Assembly: GCF_016862095.1 (NCBI RefSeq)
Contig: NZ_BOMH01000036.1
Location: 62,001-126,000 of the forward strand
DNA length: 64,000 nucleotides
Direction: 5' to 3'
Source of the DNA: Actinoplanes cyaneus
Lineage (GTDB): Bacteria; Actinomycetota; Actinomycetes; Mycobacteriales; Micromonosporaceae
The notes beneath the pieces were generated by a model, which did no database searches, had not been told where the DNA came from, and was given only the letters and a program-made list of their open reading frames with translations. Below are positions 62,308-64,000 of this stretch, piece after piece (positions within the stretch are counted from its first letter, which is position 1; each line of letters opens with the position of its first letter). The translations under genes and the position numbers were made by a program.

Positions 62308-62999
62308 CGGTCGACTTCCAAGGCATAACCGACCCCGTGCACGGTACGGATGAGGTCCGCCCCGAGCTTGCGCCGCAGCCCCTTGATGTGGCTGTCGACG
62401 GTGCGGGTGCCCGAAGCGTCCGCCCAGCCCCACACCTCGGCCAGCAGCCGCTCCCGGGGCAGCACCGTCCGCGGCGCCCGGGCCAGATGCACGAGCAGGT
62501 CGAACTCGGTCGGGGTGAGGTGCTTCTCCGCCCCGGCGCGCAGCACCCGCCGCTCGGCCTGATTGATCTCCAGGTCCCCCAGGCGCAGCGTCGGCGGGCC
62601 GGCCTTCGGCGTCGCGGCCACCTTGTCGACCCGGCGCAGCAGGGCGTGGACACGTGCGGCCAGTTCCCGCATCGAGAACGGCTTGGCCATGTAGTCGTCG
62701 GCGCCGACCGCGAGCCCGACCAGCAGGTCCGTCTCCTCGCCGCGAGCGGTCAGCATCAGCACGGGCGTGGGCCGCTCCGCCTGGATGCGCCGGCACACCT
62801 CCAAGCCGTCGAAGCCGGGCAGCATGACGTCCAGCACGATCGCGTCGGGCGGATCGCGCCGGGCGGCCTCGACCGCGCTCGGCCCGTCCCCGACCACCTG
62901 CACCAGGAAGCCCTCGGCCCGCAGCCGGGCGGCCACGGCGTCGGCGATGGCACGCTCGTCCTCCACGACGAGAACCCGTCGACCAGCCGAAGTCTCCAT
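62304..62999 (-). CDS. OmpR-type response regulator
   Basis: Protein of 231 residues. Receiver domain with VVEDE, the phosphorylated Asp 57 in IVLDVMLPG, Thr 84 and Lys 106 in KPF; then a winged-helix DNA-binding domain (LTPTEFDLLVHLARAP, VDSHIKGLRRKLGAD and VHGVGYALE). It is co-translated with the kinase by GTGA and divergent from the pterin-synthase-like gene, which it may regulate. Confidence 0.96.
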   Translation of the reverse strand: METSAGRRVLVVEDERAIADAVAARLRAEGFLVQVVGDGPSAVEAARRDPPDAIVLDVMLPGFDGLEVCRRIQAERPTPVLMLTARGEETDLLVGLAVGADDYMAKPFSMRELAARVHALLRRVDKVAATPKAGPPTLRLGDLEINQAERRVLRAGAEKHLTPTEFDLLVHLARAPRTVLPRERLLAEVWGWADASGTRTVDSHIKGLRRKLGADLIRTVHGVGYALEVDR

Positions 63000-63197
63000 C
63001 GTCGTCGCCCCTCGTCGTCAGCCGCCGCTCTGGCGATCAGCCTGCCCTATCGCCGCACCGGCGATCGGCTGATGGCACGACGCCGGCCGGTGCGCCCCCG
63101 TGACTCACCGGACCCGCGTCGTGTGGGCAGCAGCCTATTGACCGGTCGCGGAGGGCTGGGGGTGGAGTTGTGAACGAACTGTGGAGATGATCCGTGG

Positions 63198-63569
63198 ATG
63201 CCGTACACCGTCGAAGTCGAGCGGCGCTTCCAGGCGCGTCAGGGGCTGAGGGCAGCGGTCCGTTCCGTTCTGCCGCCGGGCGCCACCGTCGCGGTGCTGC
63301 TCCGGGTCGGGATCACCTTCGACGACGACCAGCTGACCGATCGTGGCTGGTTCTTCGACACGGACGTGGTCGCGGACCTGCTGGCCGAGTGCTGCGCCGA
63401 GCTGTCGAGGGAGACCTGGACGTCGCTGTTCCCGTTCCGTCCCACGTTCGAGCTGGTCGCCCGGGAGCTCCACGGCCGGCTCGCATCACAGATCGCTCAG
63501 CTCGCCTATGTCGAGCTGCGGGACGAGTCCCTCGGCTCGACCACTCGCTACTGTGCGCCTGACCAGTAA
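63198..63569 (+). CDS. 6-carboxytetrahydropterin synthase-like protein lacking zinc ligands
   Basis: Protein of 123 residues. The arrangement VEVERRFQARQGL, then VAVLLRVGITFDDDQLTDRGWFFDTDVVADLL and PFRPTFELVARELHGRLA recalls the QueD/PTPS T-fold (the family's FxAxH region, V-D/F-D-F and NPTxEN segments). The His residues that bind zinc are absent (FQARQGL instead of an FSAxH pattern), so it is probably not a normal synthase. It may bind a pterin or another ligand. Start ATG 63198. Confidence 0.5.
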   Translation: MPYTVEVERRFQARQGLRAAVRSVLPPGATVAVLLRVGITFDDDQLTDRGWFFDTDVVADLLAECCAELSRETWTSLFPFRPTFELVARELHGRLASQIAQLAYVELRDESLGSTTRYCAPDQ

Positions 63570-63683
63570 CGGACATGACTGCCATCGTGGCCGTGAGCTG
63601 GGCTTTCCGGGGCAAGGTCAATGCGGTACGAGGGGTGTGCGGCGAGCCTCATGGAGCGCCCGTCGAGCTTAAGGCCAGCTTGT

Positions 63684-63754
63684 GGTTATCCCCGGCCAGC
63701 CTGTGGATAACTCTGTGGGAAAGTCGGTCGGGCTGTGGATAGCGGTGTGGATTA
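63684..63754. promoter_or_regulatory. Repeated DnaA-box-like TGTGGATA motifs in a convergent gap
   Basis: TGTGGATAA (63702-63710, the complement of the E. coli DnaA box TTATCCACA), TGTGGATAG (63734-63742) and TGTGGATTA (63746-63754) lie in the same direction, with TTATCCCCG near 63685. They occupy the gap between the pterin-synthase-like gene and the LytTR gene; the last overlaps the LytTR stop codon. Confidence 0.4.
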
Positions 63755-64000
63755 GCGGGTCCAGTCGTGCTTGGCGGCGCGAATCAAGCGGTCCTTCAGC
63801 TCCCTCGTGTGCCGGCGGCTGACCGGAAGCTCCACCCCGTCCACCGCCACCACATAGCCGGAACCGGTCAAACGCAGCTCTGTGACCAGCCGCAGCTGCA
63901 CCAGGTACGACCGATGGATCCGGACGAAACCGGCGTTCGCCCAGCGCTCGGCGAGCGTGGCCAGCGACACCCGGACCAGGTGGGACGCGTCAGCGGTGTG
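63752..64000 (-). CDS. LytTR-type DNA-binding regulator, C-terminal part (partial)
   Basis: The visible 82 residues (HTADASHLVRVSLATLAERW, then GFVRIHRSYLVQL and GVELPVSRRHTRELKDRL) form the second half of a LytTR DNA-binding domain. The gene continues beyond the right edge, presumably with a response-regulator receiver domain. It ends at 63752, inside a DnaA-box-like motif. Confidence 0.9.
   Translation of the reverse strand, partial: HTADASHLVRVSLATLAERWANAGFVRIHRSYLVQLRLVTELRLTGSGYVVAVDGVELPVSRRHTRELKDRLIRAAKHDWTR

Overview
The window looks like chromosomal DNA of a high-GC actinomycete. Several lineage-typical proteins are present: a Bpa-type proteasome activator ending in GQYL, a YbaB-like protein, DUF5926, DUF4192, TY-Chap-like and LppU-like proteins, and an EndoQ-UvrD fusion. 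Together with heavy GTG-start use and GTGA/ATGA gene overlaps they point to Micromonosporaceae, most likely Actinoplanes or a close relative (inference, not a database result). I see no rRNA, tRNA, CRISPR array, transposase, integrase or phage gene. The window reads as stable, mostly housekeeping chromosome.

Layout. 1-3.8 kb: a very long, disordered, repeat-rich protein with a C-terminal hydrophobic segment, cut by the left edge. 4.2-5.6 kb: replicative helicase dnaB behind a cluster of DnaA-box-like sites. 5.6-11.4 kb: a YbaB/EbfC protein, a zinc-ribbon protein, a GT87-like membrane protein and a GGDEF-EAL protein, separated by tandem repeats. 11.9-14.5 kb: molybdenum-cofactor operon moaC-moaB-moeA-moaE. 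15-19.7 kb: a GT87 glycosyltransferase, a DoxX protein, an AAA ATPase with CTAG-type sites upstream, an LppU-like protein and a prepilin peptidase. 19.7-24.2 kb: an EndoQ-UvrD fusion and a metallophosphoesterase. 24.6-25.9 kb: moaA-moaD. 26-30.4 kb: fructosamine-kinase-like, GNAT, DUF4192 and PhoD. 30.4-32.2 kb: fdhD diverging from mobA and a DUF6457-type gene. 32.3-35.3 kb: TY-Chap-like, AsnC, ddaH and bpa. 35.6-42.8 kb: two HAD phosphatases, serS, OsmC, a minimal zincin, pheA, a lipoprotein and an ACT protein. 42.9-50.6 kb: PAS, NERD, arginine deiminase, DUF5926, orphan histidine kinase, GDPD, rhodanese, LCP. 50.7-62.3 kb: two solute:sodium symporters each with a small membrane partner, a flavin reductase, a pair of small paralogues, an ABC exporter, a DPBB-like secreted protein and a DUF4153/4173 membrane protein. 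61.2-63 kb: a two-component system. At the right edge: a zinc-ligand-less pterin-synthase-like protein and a truncated LytTR regulator.

How genes work together. Three separate loci supply molybdenum cofactor synthesis (moaA, moaC, moaD, moaE, moaB/mogA, moeA, mobA) plus the formate-dehydrogenase sulfurtransferase fdhD, although no molybdoenzyme lies in the window. DDAH and arginine deiminase, in separate loci, both make citrulline. actP plus DUF485 suggests acetate or monocarboxylate uptake.

The most unusual signal is not a gene. It is a composite intergenic repeat of about 300-340 bp, found three times (14491-14798, 40348-40684, 45856-46156). Each copy sits directly behind a stop codon and has the same orientation relative to the gene it follows: a GAAGATC hairpin, a conserved GC-rich block, a variable stretch, then a very long near-perfect hairpin. 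Two more copies of the second hairpin lie at 35413-35558. I do not recognise this family.
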